Origin: Bradyrhizobium nitroreducens | GTDB taxonomy: Bacteria > Pseudomonadota > Alphaproteobacteria > Rhizobiales > Xanthobacteraceae | Direction of reading: 5' to 3' | Assembly (NCBI RefSeq): GCF_002776695.1 | Contig: NZ_LFJC01000003.1 | Span: forward strand, 5,115,525 to 5,179,524 | Length of the DNA stretch: 64,000 nucleotides | Shown here: piece by piece, positions 1 to 7,857 of the stretch | Layout: each line of letters starts with the position of its first letter | Position numbering within the stretch: position 1 is the first letter of the stretch | Made by a program: the position numbers and the translations under genes | The notes under the pieces: generated by a model | The model's database searches: none | The model's input: the letters and a program-made list of their open reading frames with translations, nothing else | Told to the model about the DNA's origin: nothing

Positions 1-784
1 CGCGATCGTAGACCTTGAACGAATGCTGGAAGTAGCCGAGCTCGCCCGAGGTCTGGCGATGGTCACGCAGACTGGAGCCGCCGGCCTTGATGGCGTCGTT
101 CAGCACGGTGTGGATCGCGCCGACCAATCGCTTGGCATGGTCCGTGGGCTCGCCCTTCCTGGTCGACAGGGTCGCGGCGATCCGGCGCGGCGACAGATGC
201 GAGCGATGCAGCGCTTCGCAGACATAGATGTTGCCAAGCCCCGCCACCACGCGCTGGTCGAGCAGCGCCGCCTTCAGGCTGGTGGTCTTGCCTTGGCAGG
301 AGCGCGCCAGCATCGCGGCGTCGAATTCGTTGCCGAGCGGCTCGGGGCCGAGATCGCGCAGCAGCGGCTCTTCGTCCAGCGCATTGCGCGCGATCACTTT
401 CATGTAACCGAAGCGGCGCGGATCGTTGAAGACGATATCGGCGCCGGAGGACATCCGAAACAGCACATGGTCGTGCACGGAATCCTTAGCCCTAGGATAG
501 TGAAACTCGCCGGGCGCGGCCTCGTTGTCCGGCTTGATGACGCGGAACGAGCCCGACATGCCCAGATGCATCAGCAGCACGTCGCCCGAGGCGAGGTCGG
601 CCATGAGATATTTTGCGCGGCGGCCGAGGCCCGTGACGACCTGGCCCTTGAGCCGGGCCACGAAATCAGGCTGGAACGGAAAGCGGAGATCCGGCCGACG
701 GGCCTCCGCGACCAGGATTTTCGCACCCTCCATGACAGGCTGAAGGCCGCGGCGGACGGTCTCGACTTCGGGCAATTCGGGCAT
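1..784 (-). CDS. mutM: Formamidopyrimidine-DNA glycosylase (MutM/Fpg), C-terminus cut by window edge
   Basis: Base-excision repair enzyme that removes 8-oxoguanine and ring-opened purines and nicks the abasic site. The reverse strand starts MPELPEVETVRRG, the diagnostic Fpg N-terminus: after Met removal Pro is the catalytic nucleophile and the following Glu the general acid. The conserved Lys lies in GRRAKYLM, and the helix-two-turn-helix region follows (DQRVVAGLGNIYVCEAL). About 261 residues are visible of a family length near 290. The missing part is the C-terminal zinc finger, so the gene is truncated by the window, not broken. It diverges from ubiE across about 80 bp, the usual arrangement in related genomes. 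No other identity is plausible. Confidence 0.96.
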   Translation of the reverse strand, partial: MPELPEVETVRRGLQPVMEGAKILVAEARRPDLRFPFQPDFVARLKGQVVTGLGRRAKYLMADLASGDVLLMHLGMSGSFRVIKPDNEAAPGEFHYPRAKDSVHDHVLFRMSSGADIVFNDPRRFGYMKVIARNALDEEPLLRDLGPEPLGNEFDAAMLARSCQGKTTSLKAALLDQRVVAGLGNIYVCEALHRSHLSPRRIAATLSTRKGEPTDHAKRLVGAIHTVLNDAIKAGGSSLRDHRQTSGELGYFQHSFKVYDR

Positions 785-865
785 GGTCAGGCATTCACCT
801 TATGAGGGCGGTGTGATAGCGCCATTGCGGCGGGCGCGCTATGGTCCGCCCAGTGGAGTAGAGTA

Positions 866-1627
866 ATGGATCGGCCGGGCGAAACCACGCATTTTGGCTT
901 CAAGGACGTTCCCCTCGGGGACAAGCAGACGCTGGTGAACGACGTGTTTCACAGCGTGGCGTCGCGCTATGATCTGATGAACGACCTGATGTCCGGTGGC
1001 CTGCACCGGGTCTGGAAGGACATCATGATCAATGCCCTCAACCCGCCCAGGGGCGACCGGCCCTTCGCATTGCTCGACGTCGCCGGCGGCACCGGCGACA
1101 TCTCGTTCCGCGCCGCCAAGGCCGCGGGCCCCGGCTTCCATGCCACCGTCTGCGACATCAATTCCGACATGCTCGCCGTGGGCCGCGAGCGCGCCGCCAA
1201 GCGCCATCTCGAGACCCAGGTCGATTTCGTCGAAGGCAATGCCGAAGCGCTCGCCTTCGCCGACCGCAGCTTCGACGCATATACGATCGCTTTCGGCATC
1301 CGCAACGTGCCACAGATCGACCTTGCGCTGCGCGAAGCTTATCGCGTGCTGAAGCCCGGCAGCCGCTTCCTGTGCCTGGAGTTCTCCACCGTGGAGATGC
1401 CCGGGCTCGACAAGCTCTATGATCTGTTCTCGTTCAAGGTGATCCCGCCGCTCGGCCGCATGATCACGGGCGATGCCGAGTCCTACCAATATCTCGTCGA
1501 ATCCATCCGCAAGTTTCCGAAACCCAACGCCTTCGCCGACATGATCCGCGAGGCCGGCTTTTCCCGCGTCAGCTGGCAGACACTCTCCGGCGGCATCGTC
1601 GCTCTGCATTCGGGTTGGCGTTTGTGA
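866..1627 (+). CDS. ubiE: Ubiquinone/menaquinone C-methyltransferase UbiE
   Basis: SAM-dependent class I methyltransferase that methylates the benzoquinol ring carbon in ubiquinone biosynthesis. The 253-residue protein has the family N-terminus (FHSVASRYDLMNDLMSGG), the SAM-binding motif I in DVAGGTGDISFR and the UbiE signature AFGIRNVPQID. Length matches the family. The stop codon overlaps the probable ubiB start (GTGA), so ubiE-ubiB are co-transcribed. An unrelated ORF covers much of the opposite strand and is a GC-rich shadow. Confidence 0.96.
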   Translation: MDRPGETTHFGFKDVPLGDKQTLVNDVFHSVASRYDLMNDLMSGGLHRVWKDIMINALNPPRGDRPFALLDVAGGTGDISFRAAKAAGPGFHATVCDINSDMLAVGRERAAKRHLETQVDFVEGNAEALAFADRSFDAYTIAFGIRNVPQIDLALREAYRVLKPGSRFLCLEFSTVEMPGLDKLYDLFSFKVIPPLGRMITGDAESYQYLVESIRKFPKPNAFADMIREAGFSRVSWQTLSGGIVALHSGWRL

Positions 1628-3198
1628 TTTCTGCCATCACCCACACTGCGCGCCTGATGCGCGCTGCGTTCGTGTTCGCGCGCGAGGGCGTGTTCGGCTC
1701 GGTCGATCCGAGCCTCGTGCCACCGCCCGGGCAGCTCGCGCTGAAGCTTGCACGCATCATCGAACGTCGTGGTCCGAAGCACGGACCGCGGCTGTCGCGC
1801 GCGCTGACCCGGATGGGTCCGGCCTATCTCAAGCTCGGGCAGTTTCTGGCCACGCGGCCCGACGTCGTCGGCGTCATCATGGCGCGCGACCTGGAAAGCC
1901 TCCAGGATCGCCTGCCGCCGTTTTCGCAGGCCGAAGCGGAAGCCGCGATCGCGACCTCGCTGGAGCGTCCGCTGACGGAGGTGTTCGCCAAGCTCGGTCC
2001 GCCGGTCGCGGCCGCCTCTATCGCACAGGTGCATCGCGGCGAGGTGCTGCACGACGGCATCCGCAAGGCGGTCGCCGTGAAGGTGCTGCGGCCGAACGTC
2101 GCCGCGCGCTTCCGCCGCGATCTCTCCGATTTCTTCTTCGTCGCACACAAGGCCGAGACCTATTCGGCGGAGGCGCGGCGGCTGCGCCTGGTCGAGGTCA
2201 TCAACACCATGTCGCGCTCGGTCGCGATGGAGATGGACCTGCGCCTGGAGGCGGCCGCGCTGTCGGAGATGGCGGAGAACACGCAGGGCGACCCCGACTT
2301 CCGCGTGCCTGCAGTCGACTGGGACCGCACCACGCACAACGTGCTGACGATGGAGTGGATCGACGGCATCGCGCTGAACGATCACAAGCGCCTCGAGGAG
2401 TCGCAGGTCGACCTGCCCGATCTCGGCCGCAAGGTGATCCAGAGTTTTCTGCGGCACGCGCTGCGCGACGGCTTCTTCCATGCCGACATGCATCCGGGCA
2501 ATCTGTTCCTGGATGACGCGGGACGACTCGTCGCGGTCGATTTCGGCATCATGGGCCGGCTCGGGATGAAGGAGCGGCGCTTCCTCGCCGAAATCCTGCT
2601 CGGCTTCATCACCCGCGATTATCGCCGCGTCGCCGAGGTGCATTTCGAGGCGGGCTATGTGCCCGCGCATCACTCGGTGGAGAATTTCGCGCAAGCGATT
2701 CGCGCCATTGGCGAGCCGATTCACAACCGCACGGCGGAAGAGATCTCGATGGCGCGGCTGTTGACGCTGCTGCTCGAGGTCACCGGCCTGTTCGACATGA
2801 CGACGCGGCCCGAGCTGATCCTGCTGCAGAAGACCATGGTGGTGGTCGAAGGCGTGGCGCGCGGCTTCGATCCGAAGCTCGACATCTGGAAGGTCGCCGA
2901 CCCCGTGGTGCGCGAATGGATCGAGCGCAATCTCGGCCCGATCGGCCGGGTGCAGGGCGCACTTGCCGGGACCGGAGACATCGCGCGCGTGCTGATGCGC
3001 CTGCCCGAGATCGCCGAGCGATCCGTGAAGGTGCTGGAGCAGCTCGAAACCATGACGCGGGAGGGCATCAGGCTTTCGCCTGACAGCATCGCCGCAATGG
3101 GCCGCAGCGAAGGTCGCAAGAACCGTTGGCGCACCGTCGCGCTGTGGATCATTGCCGCGACCTTCATCGGGATCCTGATTGCGGTCCGGAATTTGTGA
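1624..3198 (+). CDS. ubiB: Ubiquinone biosynthesis protein-kinase-like UbiB
   Basis: Atypical kinase/ATPase of the ABC1/ADCK family, needed for ubiquinone biosynthesis, probably by ATP-dependent assistance to the Ubi enzymes at the membrane. The KxGQ-type signature is in AYLKLGQFLATRPD, the Ala-rich nucleotide-loop equivalent in AAASIAQVHRG, and the catalytic segment in HADMHPGNLFL followed by DFGIMG. The C-terminus has a hydrophobic segment (LWIIAATFIGILIAV) and is membrane-bound. I chose GTG at 1624, which overlaps the ubiE stop in a 4-bp GTGA; an in-frame TTG at 1615 is also possible. About 524 residues, normal for the family. Its TGA is the first three bases of a palindrome discussed under coaBC. 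Confidence 0.94.
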   Translation: MISAITHTARLMRAAFVFAREGVFGSVDPSLVPPPGQLALKLARIIERRGPKHGPRLSRALTRMGPAYLKLGQFLATRPDVVGVIMARDLESLQDRLPPFSQAEAEAAIATSLERPLTEVFAKLGPPVAAASIAQVHRGEVLHDGIRKAVAVKVLRPNVAARFRRDLSDFFFVAHKAETYSAEARRLRLVEVINTMSRSVAMEMDLRLEAAALSEMAENTQGDPDFRVPAVDWDRTTHNVLTMEWIDGIALNDHKRLEESQVDLPDLGRKVIQSFLRHALRDGFFHADMHPGNLFLDDAGRLVAVDFGIMGRLGMKERRFLAEILLGFITRDYRRVAEVHFEAGYVPAHHSVENFAQAIRAIGEPIHNRTAEEISMARLLTLLLEVTGLFDMTTRPELILLQKTMVVVEGVARGFDPKLDIWKVADPVVREWIERNLGPIGRVQGALAGTGDIARVLMRLPEIAERSVKVLEQLETMTREGIRLSPDSIAAMGRSEGRKNRWRTVALWIIAATFIGILIAVRNL

Positions 3199-3235
3199 TT
3201 GCACTGCAATCATGCGAGTGATAGCATCGCAATCA
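3196..3235 (+). promoter_or_regulatory. Two tandem palindromes upstream of coaBC, candidate RHH operator
   Basis: Seen: a perfect 8-bp-arm palindrome TGATTGCACTGCAATCA at 3196-3212 and a weaker one TGATAGCATCGCAATCA at 3219-3235, with centres 23 bp apart. A sigma70-like promoter, TTGCAC (3199-3204), 17 bp, TAGCAT (3222-3227), would overlap both. Known from memory: the FitAB operator uses half-sites of the form TGATAGCA, identical to 3219-3226. Inference: this is an operator, and the ribbon-helix-helix domain at the N-terminus of CoaBC is the likely binder. Confidence 0.6.
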
Positions 3236-3254
3236 TTCCGTGCTGGAGGGCGCC

Positions 3255-4706
3255 GTGGCAAGCCTGACCATCCGCAAGCTCGACGAGGGCGTCAAAACCT
3301 ATTTGCGGCTGCGCTCGGCCAAGAATCACAGGTCGGTCGAGGAAGAGGTCCGGGTCATCCTGCGCGAGCTGATCGAGGGCCGCGAGGAGCCGCTGACGCC
3401 GTTTTCGGCGCCGCCGGCACCATCGACCAGCCCGACGCCCCAGCGCACCGGCGCCCTTCCCGAGGCCGGCGTGACCCTGATCATCGGCGGCGGCATCGCG
3501 GCCTACAAGTCGCTCGACCTGATCCGAAGGCTGAAGGAGCGGCGCATCGAGGTCCGCTGCGTGCTGACCAAGGCCGCGCAGCAATTCGTCACCCCGCTGG
3601 CCGTGAGCGCGCTGTCACATGAGCGCGTCTATACCGACCTGTTCGACCCCCAGAGCGAGTTCGACGCCGGCCACATTCGCCTGGCGCGCGACTGCGACCT
3701 GATCGTGGTGGCGCCAGCCACCGCAGACCTGATGGCGAAGATGGCGAACGGCCATGCCGACGACCTCGCCAGCGCCATCCTGCTCGCAACCAACCGAAAG
3801 ATCCTGCTGGCGCCGGCGATGAATCCGCTGATGTGGAGCAACGCGGCGACCCGGCGCAACGTCGCACAGCTGCAGCGCGACGGTGTGGTGCTGGTCGGGC
3901 CGAATTCCGGCGAGATGGCGGAGGCCGGCGAAGCGGGCGTCGGCCGCATGTCGGAAGCGATCGAGATCGCCAATGCCGCCGAACGCCTGTTGCGGCCGCC
4001 GGTGCCGCGGCCGCTCGCCGGCAAGCGCGTGCTGATCACCGCAGGGCCCACCCACGAGCCGATCGATCCGGTGCGCTACATCGCCAACCGCTCTTCCGGT
4101 AAGCAGGGTTTTGCCATTGCCGCGGCCGCGCAGGCCGCCGGCGCCGAGGTGATCCTGGTCAGCGGCCCGGTCGATCTCGACGATCCCGCCGGCGTGACGG
4201 TGAAGCACGTGGAATCCGCGCGGCAGATGCTGGAGCAGGTGCAATCAGCGCTTCCCGCCGACATCGCGATCTTCGCCGCCGCCGTCGCCGACTGGCGCGT
4301 CGCGAGCGAGGGCGAGCAGAAGCTGAAGAAGACCTCGGCCGGCATGCCGCCGCTTCAGCTGGTCGAGAACCCCGACATTCTCGCGACGATCTCCAAGCTG
4401 ACGGACAAGCGCCCGCCGCTGGTGATCGGCTTTGCCGCCGAGACCGAGCATCTGATCGACAACGCCAAGACCAAGCTCGCCCGCAAGGGCTGCGACTGGA
4501 TCGTCGCCAACGACGTCTCGCCGGCGACCGGCGTGATGGGCGGCGACCGCAACACCGTGCATCTGATAAGCCGGAAGAATGGCGAGAAGGACGGCGAGAT
4601 TGCAGTTGATTCCTGGCCGGTGATGACCAAAGAACAAGTCGCCATCGAACTGGTCGCGCATATCGCAAAGAGCGTGACCGACAAATCCCTGGAGCCGGCG
4701 TCTTGA
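3255..4706 (+). CDS. coaBC: CoaBC (phosphopantothenoylcysteine decarboxylase / phosphopantothenate-cysteine ligase) with an N-terminal FitA-like RHH domain
   Basis: Bifunctional coenzyme A biosynthesis enzyme: CoaB ligates cysteine to 4'-phosphopantothenate and CoaC decarboxylates the product. Residues 1-46 are a FitA/Arc-type ribbon-helix-helix domain (MASLTIRKLDEG, then SVEEEVRVILRELI). A Pro/Ser/Thr linker runs to about residue 72. The flavin-binding CoaC domain starts at VTLIIGGGIAAYKS, with its active-site His in DAGHIRLAR and the APAMNPLMW motif. CoaB starts at RVLITAGPTHEPID. The GTG at 3255 has a strong SD (GGAGGG at 3245-3250); GTG at 3240 lacks one and lies next to the upstream palindromes. 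The CoaC loop that in E. coli reads ACGD with the reducing Cys reads AEAGEAG here, so that Cys is absent. The stop overlaps dut. Confidence 0.94.
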   Translation: MASLTIRKLDEGVKTYLRLRSAKNHRSVEEEVRVILRELIEGREEPLTPFSAPPAPSTSPTPQRTGALPEAGVTLIIGGGIAAYKSLDLIRRLKERRIEVRCVLTKAAQQFVTPLAVSALSHERVYTDLFDPQSEFDAGHIRLARDCDLIVVAPATADLMAKMANGHADDLASAILLATNRKILLAPAMNPLMWSNAATRRNVAQLQRDGVVLVGPNSGEMAEAGEAGVGRMSEAIEIANAAERLLRPPVPRPLAGKRVLITAGPTHEPIDPVRYIANRSSGKQGFAIAAAAQAAGAEVILVSGPVDLDDPAGVTVKHVESARQMLEQVQSALPADIAIFAAAVADWRVASEGEQKLKKTSAGMPPLQLVENPDILATISKLTDKRPPLVIGFAAETEHLIDNAKTKLARKGCDWIVANDVSPATGVMGGDRNTVHLISRKNGEKDGEIAVDSWPVMTKEQVAIELVAHIAKSVTDKSLEPAS

Positions 4707-5161
4707 GCACGAAGGTCGCGGTCGAACTGCAGCAACTGGCGCATGCCGATGGCCTGCCACTGCCGGCCTATCAAACCGCGGAAGCCGCAGGGCTCGATTT
4801 GATGGCGGCGGTGGCGGACAGCGAGCCGTTGACGCTCGCACCCGGCCAATATGCGCTGGTGCCAACGGGCCTTGCGATCGCGCTGCCGCCCGGGCACGAG
4901 GCGCAGGTGCGCCCGCGCTCGGGGCTTGCGGCCAAGCACGGAATCACCGTGCTGAACTCGCCGGGCACGATCGACGCGGACTATCGCGGCGAGATCAAGG
5001 TGATCCTGATCAATCACGGCGCTGCACCGTTCGTGATCAAGCGCGGCGAGCGCATCGCCCAGATGGTGATCGCACCCGTCGTGCAGGCCGCGCTGATTCC
5101 CGTCGCCACATTGGCAGCAACCGATCGCGGCGCCGGCGGCTTTGGCTCGACCGGACGCTAA
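4703..5161 (+). CDS. dut: dUTP diphosphatase (dUTPase)
   Basis: Trimeric enzyme hydrolysing dUTP to dUMP and pyrophosphate, which keeps uracil out of DNA and supplies dTMP synthesis. The five family motifs are visible: AGLDLMAA (1), RPRSGLAAKHG (2), GTIDADYRGEI (3), RIAQMVI (4) and the C-terminal Gly-rich arm GAGGFGSTGR (5). The 152 residues match the family. The start is TTG at 4703, overlapping the coaBC stop, with GGAG about 8 bases upstream. The coaBC-dut pairing is common in bacteria and implies co-transcription. Confidence 0.96.
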   Translation: MSTKVAVELQQLAHADGLPLPAYQTAEAAGLDLMAAVADSEPLTLAPGQYALVPTGLAIALPPGHEAQVRPRSGLAAKHGITVLNSPGTIDADYRGEIKVILINHGAAPFVIKRGERIAQMVIAPVVQAALIPVATLAATDRGAGGFGSTGR

Positions 5162-5352
5162 CACGCGGCAATTCCAGCCGAATCATCCCGAAGAACTACG
5201 TACGCTGGAACACCCCGCCCGGCATTTTTTAGGGACCGCTTTTCCGTTCACGATCTGGACTCTTACCGGCGGAGTCACGGTGAGGGTATTGTCCTTTGAT
5301 TCGCGCGCGACGGGGGTCGCCGCGCGTAGATTCGTGCGGTCTTGGGGCAACT

Positions 5353-7857
5353 ATGTCAGGCGTGATCGTGTCGATGCGTCGGACGCTGCTGTCGTGCACA
5401 TCGCTTGCGCGCAACGGCCTGTTGGGAGGCGCTCTCGCAGCGCTGCTGCCGGCTGCGCCGGCCGAGGCCGCCGACCTCATCGACACCCTCTCCATCATGC
5501 TGGATTTCAACCGGCAGGAACTCGCGGTGCTCGCCACCGCGCTGGCGCTGCTCGGCTTCTCGGTGATGGCCGCGATCCTGCTGATGCGGACGCGGGTGCG
5601 GACCGCGAAGAACGAGGCGCGGCTGCGCGCCCGGATCGGGGAACTACAGCTGCAGGCCGACCGCTTCGGGGCGCTGCTGTTCGCCGAGCCGCAGATCCTG
5701 ATCTCCTGGCCCGCCGGCGACAACCGCGCGCAGATTTCCGGCGACATCTCCATGGTGCTGCCGCGCGACTCCTCGCCGCAACGCGTGCTCGCCTTCGGAA
5801 CCTGGCTGCCGCCGGAACCGGCGCTGCAGATGGACCACGCGGTCGACGCGCTGCGTGATCGCGGCGACGGGTTCCAGCTGACGCTGACCACCGCTCACGG
5901 CCACACGCTAGAAGCAATCGGCCGCGCCATCGGCGGCCAGGCCATTGTCCGGATTCGCGAACTCTCCGGGCTCCGCCGCGATCTGGCCGAGACCAATCTG
6001 CGTTACAAGGCGCTCTCGGACGAGACCGAGATGCTGCGCGGCTTTGCCGCCGCCGCCCCCTGGCCGATCTGGGCCAAGGGCGAGAACGGGGCCCTCACTT
6101 TCGCCAACCCGGCCTATGTGCGCGCGACCGAGGCGGCCAGCGTCACCGACGCACAGGAGCGCAAGCTCGAATTGCTCGACAGCGCCGACCGCACCGCGAT
6201 GGAGCGGGGCCTGAAGGACGCCGAGAGCTTCACCTCGCGGCTGCCGATCGTGATCGGCGGCGAGCGGCGCATCTACGACGTGCGCGCGGTCAATGTCGGC
6301 AGCGGCAGCGTCGGCGTTGCCATCGATGCCAGCGAAGCCGATGCGCTGAGCTCGGCGCTGGTGCGGATGGCGGAGGCGCATCGCCGTACGCTGGACCAAC
6401 TCTCCTCGGGCGTTGCCGTATTCGACGGCCAGCGCCGCCTTGCCTTCTACAACGATTCCTACCGCCGGCTGTGGGACCTCGATCGCAGCTTCCTCGACGC
6501 CAACCCTGATGATTCGAGCGTGCTCGACCAGCTCCGCGCCGCGCGCAAGCTGCCGGAGCAGCCCGATTTCCGCGCCTGGAAAGCCAAGCTGCACGAGGCG
6601 TATCGTGCGGTCGAGGCTGCCAAGGACACCTGGTACCTGCCGGATGGCCGCGCGCTCTCGGTCGTCACCACGCCGAATCCGGAAGGCGGCGTCACCTATC
6701 TGTTCGACGACGTCACCGAGAGCCTCGAGCTGGCCCGCCGCTTCGACGGCATGATCCGCGTCCAGCGCGAGACGCTGGACAGCCTCGCCGAGGGCGTCGC
6801 GGTGTTCGGCAGCAACGGCAAGGCGCAGCTGTTCAACCCGGCCTTCGTCCGGATGTGGAAGCTGTCCGCCGATGCCATGCGCGACGAGCCGCACATCCAG
6901 ACGGTGGAAGGCTGGTGCCATCAACTGTTCGACGACCCCGCGGTCTGGCGCCAGATCCGCGAAGCCGTCACCTCGATCGAGAGCCGCGCCGACGTACCGC
7001 TGAAGCTGGAGCGCAAGGACGGCAGCGTGCTCGACGGCATGATCCGGCCGCTGCATGACGGCGCGACCATGCTGACGTTCCAGGACATCACCGACACCGA
7101 GAATGTCGAGCGCGCGCTGCGCGAGCGCAACGAGGCGCTGGAGGCCGCCGACCAGATGAAGGTGGATTTCGTCCACCACGTCTCCTACGAGCTGCGTTCG
7201 CCGCTGACCACCATCATCGGCTTCGCGCATTTCCTCAGCGACCCCTCGACCGGGCCGCTGACGCCGAAGCAGGCCGAATATCTCGACTACGTCACCAAAT
7301 CGACCAACGCGCTGCTGGCGCTCACCAACAACATCCTCGATCTCGCCACCATCGATGCCGGCGCGATGAAGCTGGAACTCGGGCCCGTCGACGTCAGCAA
7401 GACCATCGAGCTCGCCGCCGAGGGCATCCAGGACCGGCTCGCCACCGACCGCATCCGCCTCAAGGTCGAGATCGCGCCCGATGTCGGCAGCTTCGTCGGC
7501 GACGAGAAGCGCGTGGTGCAGGTGCTCTATAACCTCCTCGCCAACGCCGTCGGGTTTTCTCCACAGGATTCCACCGTCGGTATCAGCGCACGGCGCACCG
7601 AACGCAGCGTGGTCTTCACCGTGACAGATTCCGGGCCTGGAATACCTGCCGACATGAAGGACAAGGTGTTCAACTGGTTCGAAAGCCGCTCGCAGGGCTC
7701 GCGTCACCGCGGCGCCGGACTCGGCCTCTCGCTGGTGCGCTCCTTCGTCGAGCTGCATGGCGGCAAGGTGCGGGTGGATTCGATCGTCGGCCGCGGCACG
7801 GTCGTGATCTGCGATTTCCCGACCGACCAGGCGGCGCATCGCGACGCCGCCGAATGA
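5353..7857 (+). CDS. divL: DivL-type sensor pseudo-histidine kinase (Tyr in place of the H-box His)
   Basis: Membrane PAS-domain kinase homologue. In Caulobacter, DivL interacts with DivK and controls CckA and hence CtrA, coupling polarity to the cell cycle. A signal-like segment and a transmembrane helix (LATALALLGFSVMAAILLM) are followed by several PAS-like repeats (GVAVFDGQRRLAFYN, GVAVFGSNGKAQLFN). The H-box is VSYELRSPL: Tyr612 stands where phospho-accepting kinases have His, the DivL hallmark. N-box (NLLANAVGF), G1 (DSGPGIP) and G2 (GAGLGLSL) are intact, so ATP binding is probably retained. The ATG at 5353 is preferred over an in-frame TTG at 5296. About 834 residues; Caulobacter DivL is somewhat shorter. 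ATGA overlap with the next gene. Confidence 0.9.
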   Translation: MSGVIVSMRRTLLSCTSLARNGLLGGALAALLPAAPAEAADLIDTLSIMLDFNRQELAVLATALALLGFSVMAAILLMRTRVRTAKNEARLRARIGELQLQADRFGALLFAEPQILISWPAGDNRAQISGDISMVLPRDSSPQRVLAFGTWLPPEPALQMDHAVDALRDRGDGFQLTLTTAHGHTLEAIGRAIGGQAIVRIRELSGLRRDLAETNLRYKALSDETEMLRGFAAAAPWPIWAKGENGALTFANPAYVRATEAASVTDAQERKLELLDSADRTAMERGLKDAESFTSRLPIVIGGERRIYDVRAVNVGSGSVGVAIDASEADALSSALVRMAEAHRRTLDQLSSGVAVFDGQRRLAFYNDSYRRLWDLDRSFLDANPDDSSVLDQLRAARKLPEQPDFRAWKAKLHEAYRAVEAAKDTWYLPDGRALSVVTTPNPEGGVTYLFDDVTESLELARRFDGMIRVQRETLDSLAEGVAVFGSNGKAQLFNPAFVRMWKLSADAMRDEPHIQTVEGWCHQLFDDPAVWRQIREAVTSIESRADVPLKLERKDGSVLDGMIRPLHDGATMLTFQDITDTENVERALRERNEALEAADQMKVDFVHHVSYELRSPLTTIIGFAHFLSDPSTGPLTPKQAEYLDYVTKSTNALLALTNNILDLATIDAGAMKLELGPVDVSKTIELAAEGIQDRLATDRIRLKVEIAPDVGSFVGDEKRVVQVLYNLLANAVGFSPQDSTVGISARRTERSVVFTVTDSGPGIPADMKDKVFNWFESRSQGSRHRGAGLGLSLVRSFVELHGGKVRVDSIVGRGTVVICDFPTDQAAHRDAAE

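Noticed and set aside
1483..3261. Large antisense ORFs opposite ubiB, divL, addB and other genes
   Set aside because: They lack recognisable domains or RBS and lie fully opposite genes with clear motifs, as expected of high-GC DNA.
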